Shown: positions 1-7,964, numbered from the stretch's first letter. The stretch: DNA of 64,000 nucleotides from CAZCEC01 sp964497615 (GCA_964497615.1 CAZCEC010000014.1:1-64000); one strand, 5' to 3'. Program-made: numbers and translations. The notes: generated by a model from the letters alone, not told the origin.

Positions 1-854
1 GCCAGGAGTCGACCTGGGGCAAGTACAGCGCCGGAAACCTGACGACCAGCCGCGCCGCGAAGCTGCTGGAGGGGCAGGAGGATGGAAGCTGGCTGGTGTG
101 GCAGAACGGCACCCGGGGGCTGTACCTGAGCCACAACAAGGGCGGCGGCGTGACGCATGTGCCCATCGTGGAGATTGGGGCGCAGGCGCTGGAGCGCAAG
201 AAATTGCTGACGCCTGACAAACTGTCCACGATCTCAACCGCCACGCCGAGCGGTGAGAAGGAGAACACGGAGAACGAGAGCACCGAAACGACCGCGACGG
301 ATCCGCAGCAATTGGAAGATTTGAAGAATCACCCGGCCTGGCATGCCGGGCTGACCACCGAGCGGGCCGCGGCGCTGCTGCGGGGCCATCCCGATGGCGC
401 GTTCCTGGTGCGGCCCAGCAGTACCGGAGTGGTGGCCGCCTCGTATGTGTACGAGGGCAAGGTGGTGCATGCCCGCCTCAATGAGCGGACGAACTATGAG
501 AACTTCATGGAACTTGCGCGGCGCAACCGGACCAAGATGGTGCGGCCCGGCCAGGCGCCGCCGCGCCAGGCGCCGCCCAGGCAAGCCCAGCCGCCCGCGT
601 TTGGCCCGGTGCAGGTGAACGAGATGATGCAGTCGGCGGCGTGGCATGCCAGGTTGAAGACTGAGCAGGCCGAGGCGCTCCTCGGGACAATGCCGGAAAA
701 CTCGTGGCTGCTGCGGCCCAGCAGCCAGGGCGGGGTGGCGATGTCGTGGGTGGAGGGCACGCAGGTGGCGCACCGGCGTGTCACTACGGCGACCGCGTAC
801 CAGGCCTACCTGGACCACGCCCGGGCGCATGCGAGGCGGGCGGTGAGGCCGTAG
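1..854 (+). CDS. SH2-like repeat protein, 5' end cut by window edge
   Basis: The frame is open from base 3 to the TAG at 852-854, so the start lies outside the window. The visible ~283 residues contain three copies of a ~62-residue unit that reads like a minimal SH2 domain: an aromatic start (W..G/A), an alpha-A helix (T..RA..LL), a beta-B strand, a beta-C strand and a beta-D strand with a His before a basic residue. Unit 2 (about 339-524) has the FLVR motif at 402-413 and its beta-D His at 468. Unit 3 (642-827) has WLLR at 705-716 and its His at 771. Unit 1 (about 15-195) has WLVW, so the phosphotyrosine-binding Arg position is Trp. A Ser/Thr/Glu-rich linker separates units 1 and 2, and a Pro/Gln-rich linker separates 2 and 3. 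SH2 similarity is my reading of the motif order; binding of phosphotyrosine is inference. No tyrosine kinase is visible nearby. Confidence 0.7.
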   Translation, partial: QESTWGKYSAGNLTTSRAAKLLEGQEDGSWLVWQNGTRGLYLSHNKGGGVTHVPIVEIGAQALERKKLLTPDKLSTISTATPSGEKENTENESTETTATDPQQLEDLKNHPAWHAGLTTERAAALLRGHPDGAFLVRPSSTGVVAASYVYEGKVVHARLNERTNYENFMELARRNRTKMVRPGQAPPRQAPPRQAQPPAFGPVQVNEMMQSAAWHARLKTEQAEALLGTMPENSWLLRPSSQGGVAMSWVEGTQVAHRRVTTATAYQAYLDHARAHARRAVRP

Positions 855-881
855 GTTACTCTAGTCAAGTTTGGAGGCCAC

Positions 882-1823
882 ATGGCGAAGATGCGGATTG
901 AGGGTTCTTTCGTTGCGACGGTGACCCCCTTCAACGAGGACGGGTCGGTGGACTTTGGCGCGTTCCGGGCGCTGCTCGCGTTCCAGGAGCAGCATGGCAC
1001 GGTGGCGATCCTGTTCATGGGTTCCACCGGCGAGCCGAGCCTGCTGACGCCGGAAGAGAAGAAGCGCATTGTGGTCGAGTCGGCCAAGATGAAGACCGGC
1101 CGGATGAAGTTCTTCTACGGCTGCACTGGCAATACCATCGACCAGGTGGTTGAGAATATCCGCTTCGCGGATGCGAACGGCGCCGACGGGGCCGTCATCG
1201 CCGCGCCGCCGTATCTGTGCGGCTCAGAAGACGACATCGAAGGCTTCTTCCTGGAAGTGGCCGATGCCACCGAGTTGCCGCTGGGGTTGTATAACAACCC
1301 GCCGCGGGTGAAGACTGACCTGCACTGGGATCACCTGCTGCGCATCTTCAAGCATCCGAACTACGTCATCCATAAGGAATCGACCAAGCGGGTGGGGCAG
1401 GTGGCGCAGGTGCTGCGGGCCAGGCCGGATGTGACCGTGATGTGCTGCGACTCGCCCAGCCTGGGCCTGGTGGTGCCCACCATGAGCCTGGGCGGGCACG
1501 GCACCGCCAACATGGGCGGCAACGTCATCCCGGCCGAGATGGCCGTGATCTCCACGCCGTGGAAGTCCTTCCAGGACGCCGAGAATTTCCGGCAGACCTA
1601 CCTGCGCGTGCTGCCGCTGCTGCACTTTAACTACTCGGCCATCAACCCGGTGGCGGTCAAGTCGCTGATGCGGGCGCTGGGCATGCCGGTGGGGGCGCTG
1701 CGCCGGCCCCTGCGCAACCTGGAGGGCGAAGCGCTGGCGCAAGGCGTGCGCATCATACGAGAGTTGGAATTGGACAAACGGTACGACTACAAGCTGCGGG
1801 AGCGGCATCTAGAGCCGGCCTGA
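882..1823 (+). CDS. DapA/NAL-family aldolase (dihydrodipicolinate synthase-like)
   Basis: 313 residues, the usual length for the class I aldolase superfamily that includes 4-hydroxy-tetrahydrodipicolinate synthase and N-acetylneuraminate lyase. The phosphate/carboxylate loop GSTGE lies at residues 47-51, the catalytic Tyr at 137 (GLYNNP) and the Schiff-base Lys at 165 (VIHKES). The start at 882 follows TTTGGAGG. The gene lies 27 bases after the SH2-like protein on the same strand and is not near other lysine or peptidoglycan genes, so the true substrate (a 2-oxo acid aldol or dehydration) cannot be fixed. The family assignment is firm and the specific reaction is open. Confidence 0.85.
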   Translation: MAKMRIEGSFVATVTPFNEDGSVDFGAFRALLAFQEQHGTVAILFMGSTGEPSLLTPEEKKRIVVESAKMKTGRMKFFYGCTGNTIDQVVENIRFADANGADGAVIAAPPYLCGSEDDIEGFFLEVADATELPLGLYNNPPRVKTDLHWDHLLRIFKHPNYVIHKESTKRVGQVAQVLRARPDVTVMCCDSPSLGLVVPTMSLGGHGTANMGGNVIPAEMAVISTPWKSFQDAENFRQTYLRVLPLLHFNYSAINPVAVKSLMRALGMPVGALRRPLRNLEGEALAQGVRIIRELELDKRYDYKLRERHLEPA

Positions 1824-1833
1824 GCACCATCAC

Positions 1834-2454
1834 TTATCTTTGCTGGGGCCCGCGTCGCAGGCGCGGAATGAAGGCCGGAACGCGCCGGCAATAGGCCCGC
1901 CATCGCTCGCCGAATTCCTCGGCCAGGGCGGCCTCCTCGGGCCGGGCACGCAGGAGCACGACCGGCGCGAGCACGGCAAATGCGGCCGTGGTCCAGGTCG
2001 CGAAGATCAACATACTGCCCCAGGCGGCCAGCAGCAGACCGGCATACATGGGGTGGCGGATGAAGGCATACGGTCCGGTGGTCACGAGTTGGTGATCCGC
2101 AAACAGCCGGGCGCTGAGACTGGTTGACACGAAGTAGTTGCTGCCAAGGGCCAGCCTGCCCCAAAGTAACAGGACCAAGCCGGGGCCATAGAGCAGCACC
2201 CCGAGCGCCAGCATCCACAGGCGGCCGGCCGGCGAGACCTTCCACGGCAGAGGAGTCCAGCCGAGCCAAGAAAGACCCAGGAACAGCACGGTCGCGGCGA
2301 GGATGGTCCACCCCGACAGCAGCCACCCCCTCTGGCCTCCAGTCGTGCGACCGGCCTGGCGCTGGCGGCCGCGCCAGATCCCGATGAGCAGCACTGCCAA
2401 AACGGCGAGCGCGAACAGTCCGCTGAGCCTCTGGGCAACGGTTTCAAGTGTCAT
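1834..2454 (-). CDS. Isoprenylcysteine methyltransferase-like (ICMT/PEMT family) membrane protein
   Basis: 206 residues with several hydrophobic segments (about residues 10-25, 45-65, 75-100 and 125-160) and the family hallmark GPYAFIRHPMYAG near residues 127-139, which forms part of the SAM-binding region of membrane methyltransferases of the ICMT/phospholipid methyltransferase superfamily. Bacterial members methylate unknown small lipids or isoprenoids; no substrate can be deduced here. It is convergent with the DapA-like gene, with 10 bases between the stops, and lies just downstream of comEC on the minus strand (31-base gap), so the two may share a transcript. Confidence 0.75.
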   Translation of the reverse strand: MTLETVAQRLSGLFALAVLAVLLIGIWRGRQRQAGRTTGGQRGWLLSGWTILAATVLFLGLSWLGWTPLPWKVSPAGRLWMLALGVLLYGPGLVLLLWGRLALGSNYFVSTSLSARLFADHQLVTTGPYAFIRHPMYAGLLLAAWGSMLIFATWTTAAFAVLAPVVLLRARPEEAALAEEFGERWRAYCRRVPAFIPRLRRGPQQR

Positions 2455-2485
2455 GTGCTCGAGAACCTGACGCAGAACTTGGCCA

Positions 2486-4876
2486 TTAGTGTTCGGTCGT
2501 CACCCACAACTGCACTCCGTCCGTCTCAATCCGAATATCTCCGTGGAGGTCTGTTCGCAGCACGGTGCGGCCTGCCAGCCGCGCCAAGACTTCCGGGGCG
2601 GCCGCGCCGGGCTGTCCCGCCCCAGCCGAGATCAACGTGACGTAGGGGTTGATGGCCCGCAGCCAGGCATCGCTGGTGGCGGCCGCTGAGCCAGAGCGCG
2701 CCAGGAGGAGCGCGGTGGCGGGCTGCGCCAACCCAAGGTCCACCAGTTCCGCTTCGGCTTCCGCGTCCACGCGCGGCGCAATGATCATCGAGAAGCGATT
2801 CCATTCCAGCCGCAGCACGCTGCCCAGCACGCCATCTGCCAGCACGCGCAGAGCGAGGCCCCCGCCCAGATCGAGTGTGGGCCGGCCAACGGCGCTGAAG
2901 ATCTCCACCTGCTGGTCTTGCAGCCGGTCGAGCAGAACCCGATAAGCGGTCGAGCCGCCGGGCGCGCCGGTGAGCACAACGCGGCCAACCGCATAGCGCC
3001 GCACCGTGCCGGGCAAGGACCCCAAGTGTTGGTCGCTGGGAGAGGCGATGACGAGCAGGTCGAGATGGCGGGTGAAGAGGGGCAAGGTGCCGTCCAGGGC
3101 GCGCGCGAGGGTCAGGTCGCCCGGCCCGCCGCCGATGAGGACGGCGGCCCCGCCCGGCGTTTGCAGCAGCACTGCCTCGCCGCCGCCGCGCACCTCGGCC
3201 GGCGCGCCAATGTCCAGCACGGTGATGCGCAGGCGGCCATCGTCGGGCGGCAGGCTCAACAGCCAGCTCCACAGCACGAGCGCGGCGCTGCCGAGCAGCA
3301 ACAGGCCGCCCACGGGCGCGCGGTGAGGGTGCCGGCTCGCTGCGGGTGATGGCGCGGGCGGCCGGTCGAGCCGCGCTGTGAGCGCCAAGAGGCCGGCATA
3401 GTAGAGTGCCACGAGCGCGGGCGTCACCGCGCCGAGATACAGCACGCCGCCGGGGACCCGGGCCAGCGCCTCCACCACGGCGATGGTGTAGGCGGTGAAG
3501 GGCCACGCCAGCCAGGCCGCCACCTGGCCCAGCGCCGGCCACACGAGGCCCGCCAGCAGCGCCACGCCGCCGCTGATCATCAAGGCCGGCTGCGCAAGAA
3601 CCACCAGCGCATTCGCCGCCACCGAGATGAAGGAAAGCTGCCGAAAGTAGTAGACGATGAGGGGCAGGGTGGTGATCTGCGCGGCCAGGGTCACGAGCAG
3701 CAGTTCCGCCACCAGGGCCGTGGCCTGGCGGGCGGTGCCCGGCGGCACGATGCGCTCGGCCAACCGCAGGAAGGCCGCCTCCAGCCGGTCGGCATAGAGC
3801 ACCAACCCTAGGGTGGCGGCGGCGCTTAGTTGAAAGCCAACGTCCCACAGGGTGAGGGGGTTGAGGACCGTCATCAGCCAGGCGGCGGCGGCGAGGCCGT
3901 TAAGGGCATGGCCCTGGCGGCCCACCTGTCCCGCCAGAAGCGCCAGCCCTGCCATCAGCGCGGCTCGCACGACCGACGCGCCCGCGCCCACCAGGAGCGT
4001 GTAGAGCGCCAGGCCGGCCAGGGTAAGCCATAGGCCCCGGCGCGGCCCCAGCCAGCGGCGAGTGGCCGCGCCCAGCAGTCCGGCCAAAATCGCCACGTTG
4101 AAGCCGGAGATCGCGATGATGTGGCTGGTGCCAGTGGCCTCGAAGGCATCTTCCAGATCGTTGGGTATGCCGGTCTCGACCCCCAGCAGGATGCCGGCCA
4201 GCAAGGAGGCGTGCGGCTCGGGGAAGCTGCCAGCCAGCACCCTCAACCCGCGCGCCTTCACCTTCAGCAGCGCTGCCCACAGGGGGTTGCCCTGGTCCGC
4301 TTCGACGAACTCGACCGCGGCGTCGGGCATGAGGGCGGCCACGCCGCGCCCGGCCAGATAACCGGCGTAGTCGAAACTGTCGAACACGGGCGCGGCTTGC
4401 AGCGGGCCGATGACGCGCACCCGGTCGCCGTACTTGAACTCGGGGTCGCCCATGGCCTCCTGGCGGCCGAGGGAATAACGTGGCGCCCAAATCAATAGGA
4501 CGCCCTTCGGCTCAATCACTTCACCGCCGCGCAGGGTGAGCGCCTCCACACGCACGCGCAGGCGGGCCTCCTCCTGGCGAAGGTCCACCTCGCCCGCGAC
4601 CACGCCCTCGACGGTGAGCGTACCCAGGCCGGTATAGGCGGCGATGTTTCCGGGATCGTCCGGGGCGGGGCGGGCCCAGGCCAGCCGCGCGCCGGCCAGC
4701 GCCGCCACGACGAGGCAGACCGCCGGCCAGCGCCACTCGGCCCGGCGCCACGCCAGCGCGGCCCCAACCACGGCCAGCGCTGCTGCTGCCATCCAGGCCA
4801 GCCCGGTGAGCGGCAGTTGGGCGGCCACCCACAAGCCGATCAGCCAGAAAATGACCAGGAGCGAAAGCGGCGTCAT
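2486..4876 (-). CDS. comEC: ComEC/Rec2-family DNA uptake channel protein
   Basis: 796 residues, normal for ComEC, which passes single-stranded DNA across the inner membrane during natural transformation. The order is: N-terminal membrane segments; a soluble DUF4131-type OB-like region (residues ~60-200); the Competence domain with about ten helices (residues ~225-515, including GTSHIIAISGFNVAI); and a C-terminal metallo-beta-lactamase-like domain (~545-796). In that last domain the usual metal-binding THxHxDHxGG motif is replaced by ASPSDQHLGS, and the preceding IDGG by IGGG, so it probably does not bind metal or cut DNA in the normal way. No comEA or pilus gene is in view. The start is the ATG at 4876. 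Confidence 0.9.
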   Translation of the reverse strand: MTPLSLLVIFWLIGLWVAAQLPLTGLAWMAAAALAVVGAALAWRRAEWRWPAVCLVVAALAGARLAWARPAPDDPGNIAAYTGLGTLTVEGVVAGEVDLRQEEARLRVRVEALTLRGGEVIEPKGVLLIWAPRYSLGRQEAMGDPEFKYGDRVRVIGPLQAAPVFDSFDYAGYLAGRGVAALMPDAAVEFVEADQGNPLWAALLKVKARGLRVLAGSFPEPHASLLAGILLGVETGIPNDLEDAFEATGTSHIIAISGFNVAILAGLLGAATRRWLGPRRGLWLTLAGLALYTLLVGAGASVVRAALMAGLALLAGQVGRQGHALNGLAAAAWLMTVLNPLTLWDVGFQLSAAATLGLVLYADRLEAAFLRLAERIVPPGTARQATALVAELLLVTLAAQITTLPLIVYYFRQLSFISVAANALVVLAQPALMISGGVALLAGLVWPALGQVAAWLAWPFTAYTIAVVEALARVPGGVLYLGAVTPALVALYYAGLLALTARLDRPPAPSPAASRHPHRAPVGGLLLLGSAALVLWSWLLSLPPDDGRLRITVLDIGAPAEVRGGGEAVLLQTPGGAAVLIGGGPGDLTLARALDGTLPLFTRHLDLLVIASPSDQHLGSLPGTVRRYAVGRVVLTGAPGGSTAYRVLLDRLQDQQVEIFSAVGRPTLDLGGGLALRVLADGVLGSVLRLEWNRFSMIIAPRVDAEAEAELVDLGLAQPATALLLARSGSAAATSDAWLRAINPYVTLISAGAGQPGAAAPEVLARLAGRTVLRTDLHGDIRIETDGVQLWVTTEH

Positions 4877-4972
4877 GGTTAACGAAGCCGGCGGCAGCCG
4901 CTGGGTGCAGGGCTGCCGCCGGAAGCGGAACGCATGGGTGCAGGTCCCAGGCGGAGCGCCGGGACGAGCGGG

Positions 4973-5506
4973 TTACTTCTTCTTTTTCTTGCCGGCCTTC
5001 TTGGCCGCCTTCTTGGCGGGCTTCTTCTTGGGCGGCGGCGCGGGCTCCGGCTCCTCTTCTTCCTCTTCGACCTCTTCCTCGGCGTCTTCGCCCAGGTCCA
5101 GGTCTAGGTCCAGGTCTTCGTCGGACGGCTCTTCGCCGGACGAATCCTCGTCTGAGGAGTCCTCGTCCAGATCCAAATCCAGGTCTAGGTCCAGGTCTTC
5201 ATCGGACGACTCTTCTTCGGATGAGTCCTCACCGAGGTCCAGGTCCAAGTCCAAATCGTCGGATGATTCCTCGTCGCCGGACGAATCGCTGTCCAGGTCG
5301 AGGTCCATGTCCATATCCATGTCGCCCGAGTCTTCGTCGCCGCCGCCCCCGCCTTCCTTTTGATCCAGGTAGGCGACGATGGCTTCCTCGATGAACTCGG
5401 CGGTGTTCTGCATCACCCCCCGGTTTTTAGCAGCTTCCTCGTTGAGGAAGTTGGCGATGCGGTCCCAGACTTCGGTTTTGAGGCTGATGGGGCGAGCTTG
5501 GAACAT
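4973..5506 (-). CDS. Ribbon-helix-helix protein with Asp/Leu-Ser acidic repeats and Lys-rich tail
   Basis: I choose the ATG at 5506 because AAGGAGAT lies 8 bases upstream; a longer frame to 5581 lacks this. The 177-residue product has three parts. Residues 1-52 resemble a CopG/Arc ribbon-helix-helix domain (ISLKTEVWDRI, then a helix ending in FIEEAIVAYL), suggesting DNA binding as a dimer. Residues ~57-150 are almost only Asp, Glu, Leu, Met and Ser, in alternating (Asp-Leu)n blocks split by Ser-Ser-Asp/Glu clusters of casein kinase style. Residues ~151-177 are Pro/Lys/Ala rich and end in a histone H1-like Lys run. The function is unknown. A charged, disordered, chromatin-associated protein is the best guess. 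The alternating DNA hexamers could also expand or contract. Confidence 0.7.
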   Translation of the reverse strand: MFQARPISLKTEVWDRIANFLNEEAAKNRGVMQNTAEFIEEAIVAYLDQKEGGGGGDEDSGDMDMDMDLDLDSDSSGDEESSDDLDLDLDLGEDSSEEESSDEDLDLDLDLDLDEDSSDEDSSGEEPSDEDLDLDLDLGEDAEEEVEEEEEEPEPAPPPKKKPAKKAAKKAGKKKKK

Positions 5507-5751
5507 AGCAGCGATCTCCTTACGGAATGGGAGCGGCAAACGGCAAACGGCATGGAAAAGTATAGCGATTCTGCTGCCCAACGCAACCGGCCGCCTGTGC
5601 CAAGCGCAGCGGCTGAACCCCCTGCGCTTCGCTTCGGGTGCAGGCCCGCGACAACCGGAGGCCAGCCTGCGCGGGCGAGGGGCAGGCCGCCAACCGCGCC
5701 GGCTTGCGCGCGCGGTCGGATTGGTCCGTGGAGAAGGCGGGGGTCAAACGG

Positions 5752-6144
5752 CTATTTTTTCTTGGAATCGATGTAGTCCTTGTCCACCTGGACGACGTTG
5801 ACGCTGATGTCGCTCAACGCTCCGCGCAGTTCTTTCTCGGCCGGGTCGCCCAGGCCGACGATCAACTTCTGATAGGCCTTGACGGCCGCCTCGATGTTCT
5901 TGGCGTTGGCTTTGATCGTGTTGAGGTGGCCTCGGACCAACAGGAGCGAGTCACCCTTCTTCCAGGCCCGGATGGCTTTGTAGGGCGCCTTGCGCTTGTC
6001 GAGCATCCCGCCCAGATTCTTGTTGAAGTTGAGCTTCTTGGCCTTGATGGCGGCGGCGTGCTTGGCCTTCACGGCCTGCCATTTGCCGCGCTGCGCGGCG
6101 AGGGCAGAATCGGTGATCTTATCCAACGCGACGACCTTGGGCAT
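5752..6144 (-). CDS. Small basic protein of unknown function
   Basis: 130 residues, rich in Lys and Ala, mostly helical by composition, without Cys, signal peptide or membrane segment. AAGGAG lies 8 bases before the ATG at 6144, which supports this start. I do not recognise a family. The distribution of charge (basic N-terminal two thirds, ending in a DSKKK tail) and the next gene on the same strand (the acidic RHH/Lys-tail protein, 245 bases further) might suggest a nucleic acid-associated role, but that is only context. The 245 bases between the two genes hold no other convincing ORF. Confidence 0.6.
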   Translation of the reverse strand: MPKVVALDKITDSALAAQRGKWQAVKAKHAAAIKAKKLNFNKNLGGMLDKRKAPYKAIRAWKKGDSLLLVRGHLNTIKANAKNIEAAVKAYQKLIVGLGDPAEKELRGALSDISVNVVQVDKDYIDSKKK

Positions 6145-6223
6145 GGCGAGACTCCTTGTTGGTTAGTGGACCGGCGCTGCCGGCCGAAATCGGATGATAC
6201 CAGGCGGAATTATACTGCCATCG

Positions 6224-7192
6224 TCAAGCGGGGAGAATGGCCTCCTGGCGCTGGCCTGCCCAGCGCAGCGCGATCCCCGCTGGTTCGGGGGCAGGCCCGA
6301 GCCAGGCCAGGGTGTCCTCCAGCATGACGCGACTGGCGATCTCGGCCAGACGGGGAATCTTGCCCACGTCATCCAGGTTGATGCGCTCTGGGAGCAGGGG
6401 GTTGAGGCGGTGATAGCGGTCGCCCAGCAGTTGGCGGCATTCGTAATCCGCGACGCCGCTGGTGCCGTCGAGCACGATGTCGATGATGTGCGGCGCCCAT
6501 TGAAGCCAGCCCCAATCGCTGTTATGCGCGGTGAGGTGGCGGGCGTTGCGCCCGGTGCCCACCGACAGCAGCGACACCTCGGCCAGCGCCTGGCCGCCGG
6601 TGTTCGGTTCCAGGGCCTGGGCCAGGGCGGCCATGCTGGGGTTGCCGGCCACCACCCCGCCGTCCACATAGCCTTGATAGACCGGGAAGTAGGAGGGCGC
6701 GGCGCTGGTGCGCAGGGCCACATCCACCACCCGTTCGTCACCATCGGAGTCGGGGCCGGGGAAGTTGTGGAAGAACTTGGGCTTCCAGGTGCGGATGGGC
6801 GGCGGGAGATCGGGGCCGTTGTCCAGGTCGAAAGCGGCAATAAGCACCTTGCGCGGCAGGTCACCCAGGCGCAGATCGCCAAACTGCGCGGTGAGCAGGC
6901 GCTTGAGCGGGGCGGCGGAGTACTGCGCGCCGAGGGCGTGGCCCAGGTTAGCGAGGTTGTCCAGCGCCGTGTCGGCGAAGACCACCCGGCCCTGCTTTTC
7001 GTACACGTCGCGCGCCTCGGTGGGGGTGTGCCCGGCAGCCAGCGCCAGTGCCAGGATGCCGCCGGTAGAGGTGCCGGCGAACAGGTCCACCTGGGCCAGG
7101 GTGCCGGGCAGGGCGCTTTCGAGGCGTTCCAGCAGGATAGCAGTCAGCAGGCCGCGGATGCCGCCGCCGTCGAGGGACAGGATGCGATACAT
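6224..7192 (-). CDS. Patatin-like phospholipase
   Basis: 322 residues from the ATG at 7192; a 20-codon upstream extension has no domain content. The start gives the canonical N-terminus MYRILSLDGGGIRG, whose DGGGxRG loop (residues 8-14) forms the oxyanion hole. The nucleophile elbow GTSTGG follows at about residues 40-45 (Ser 42) and the Asp of the dyad sits in VDGGVVAGNP (about residue 176). The enzyme is expected to hydrolyse acyl esters of phospholipids or glycolipids in the cytoplasm. No ribosome-binding site is obvious. The gene is divergent from the tRNA genes, with their promoters in the short shared region. Confidence 0.88.
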   Translation of the reverse strand: MYRILSLDGGGIRGLLTAILLERLESALPGTLAQVDLFAGTSTGGILALALAAGHTPTEARDVYEKQGRVVFADTALDNLANLGHALGAQYSAAPLKRLLTAQFGDLRLGDLPRKVLIAAFDLDNGPDLPPPIRTWKPKFFHNFPGPDSDGDERVVDVALRTSAAPSYFPVYQGYVDGGVVAGNPSMAALAQALEPNTGGQALAEVSLLSVGTGRNARHLTAHNSDWGWLQWAPHIIDIVLDGTSGVADYECRQLLGDRYHRLNPLLPERINLDDVGKIPRLAEIASRVMLEDTLAWLGPAPEPAGIALRWAGQRQEAILPA

Positions 7193-7223
7193 GGCGTCAG
7201 GCTGTGCACGTTTTGTGCCTGGC

Positions 7224-7253
7224 TTGACATACCCTTCGCTCCTCAGGTACAAT
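7224..7253 (+). promoter_or_regulatory. Sigma-70-type promoter for the tandem tRNA-Ala genes
   Basis: TTGACA at 7224-7229 and TACAAT at 7248-7253 with an 18-base spacer. The expected transcription start is about 7260, some 9 bases before the first tRNA. This is one of the best consensus matches in the window. Confidence 0.75.
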
Positions 7254-7268
7254 TTCCGAACTGTTCAC

Positions 7269-7341
7269 GGGCCTGTGGCTCAGTTGGGAGAGCGCTTCAA
7301 TCGCACTGAAGAGGTCGAGGGTTCGAATCCCTCCAGGTCCA
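7269..7341 (+). tRNA. tRNA-Ala (anticodon CGC)
   Basis: A full cloverleaf can be drawn by hand: acceptor GGGCCTG/CAGGTCC; D arm GCTC/GAGC; anticodon stem CTTCA/TGAAG with loop ATCGCAC (anticodon CGC at 7302-7304); T arm GAGGG/CCCTC with loop TTCGAAT; discriminator A at 7341. The G3:U70 wobble pair, the main alanine identity element, is present. The CCA end is not encoded. It reads GCG codons. Confidence 0.95.
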
Positions 7342-7352
7342 CAGCAATGCCC

Positions 7353-7425
7353 GGGCCCATAGCGCAGTTGGGAGCGCGTCTCAATGGCATTGAGAAGGTC
7401 GAGGGTTCGAATCCCTCTGGGTCCA
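7353..7425 (+). tRNA. tRNA-Ala (anticodon GGC)
   Basis: The cloverleaf is acceptor GGGCCCA/TGGGTCC, D arm GCGC/GCGC, anticodon stem TCTCA/TGAGA with loop ATGGCAT (anticodon GGC at 7386-7388), T arm GAGGG/CCCTC, discriminator A at 7425, and G3:U70 again. CCA is not encoded. It lies 11 bases after the CGC isoacceptor and is surely co-transcribed with it. It reads GCC and GCU. Confidence 0.95.
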
Positions 7426-7456
7426 CCTACAACGGCCTTTGGCCGCAGATCTTCAA

Positions 7457-7723
7457 GCGTTGATCCGGAGTAGTAGACCAGCCGTCAGCGAGCCGGGAGG
7501 GAGCAGCAATGCGCTCCCCAGTGAAAGCCCGGCCGGGCTCCAGGCAGCCCTCAGGTCGAACTCGCCGGTGAGCGCCGTGGTGAACGATCTTCGATCCTCA
7601 GCCCCGGCGGGCGCGCCCGATACAGCGCACATGAGCGGCGCTCGGCCCGATGGCCGGCGTCAGCAGGGTGGTACCACGGAGTTGCCCCTTCGTCCCTGAA
7701 TCGGAAGAAGGGGTATTTTGTTT
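7457..7723 (+). promoter_or_regulatory. T-box riboswitch, leucine-specific, upstream of leuS
   Basis: The elements occur in the usual order. Stem I has an AGTA motif at about 7469-7475, a distal AGCGAGCC...AGTGAAAGC pair (about 7487-7527), and the specifier loop GAA-CTC at 7558-7563, so the specifier codon is CUC, leucine. The T-box core AGGGTGGTACCACGG lies at 7665-7679; its UGGU bulge would pair with the ACCA end of uncharged tRNA-Leu. AGGG (7665-7668) pairs with CCCT (7694-7697) to form the antiterminator, competing with the terminator at 7685-7713. Uncharged tRNA-Leu should therefore allow transcription into the downstream small ORF and leuS. No separate promoter is obvious after the tRNA-Ala genes. 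Confidence 0.9.
7685..7723 (+). terminator. Intrinsic terminator of the leuS T-box
   Basis: The stem CCCCTTC (7685-7691) / GAAGGGG (7707-7713) is followed by TATTTTGTTT. Its 5' half overlaps the bases needed for the T-box antiterminator, so the two structures exclude each other. Confidence 0.85.
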
Positions 7724-7762
7724 AATGGTGTTGGCGGGGGATGGTTGGGTCAGGAGGTCAGG

Positions 7763-7909
7763 ATGGCGCCAAAAGGCAAGCGGCAGTCGGTGATGGATCA
7801 ACTGCGCGAGCTGCTTGAGAAGCTGAATGGTCTGGGACCGTTGCTTAAGCCCAAGACCTTGCAGCCGATTCCCCTTCCGGTTCGTAACCCAGACCGCCGC
7901 CGCCGATAG
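7763..7909 (+). CDS. 48-aa Leu-rich basic protein between T-box and leuS
   Basis: The ATG at 7763 follows AGGAGGT with good spacing, which makes translation likely. The 48-residue product has nine Leu, including two LL pairs in a helical stretch (LRELLEKLNGLGPLLKP), and ends in a basic DRRRR tail. No family is recognised. It sits between the T-box terminator and a second intrinsic terminator ahead of leuS. It could be an independent small protein under leucine control or a leader peptide whose Leu codons add ribosome-mediated attenuation. A 15-codon upstream extension in the same frame (from 7718) lacks a ribosome-binding site. Confidence 0.6.
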   Translation: MAPKGKRQSVMDQLRELLEKLNGLGPLLKPKTLQPIPLPVRNPDRRRR

Positions 7910-7937
7910 GCGCAGTTCCCCTTCGGCGCAGCAATCA

Positions 7938-7964
7938 GGGCCGGCCGCGAAGCCGGCTCTTTTT
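7938..7964 (+). terminator. Intrinsic terminator between the small ORF and leuS
   Basis: GCCGGC (7940-7945), loop CGCGAA, GCCGGC (7952-7957), extended by two or three further pairs, followed by TCTTTTT. It lies 29 bases after the small ORF stop and 36 bases before the leuS start, so it must be read through for leuS expression unless another promoter exists. Confidence 0.75.

Noticed and set aside
5507..5581. 25-codon N-terminal extension of the acidic RHH protein
   Set aside because: The AAGGAGAT site lies just before ATG 5506, inside this stretch, and the extension adds no domain content.
7439..7699. An 86-codon plus-strand frame across the leuS leader
   Set aside because: The region is fully explained by the T-box structure; no ribosome-binding site is present and the translation has no protein character.
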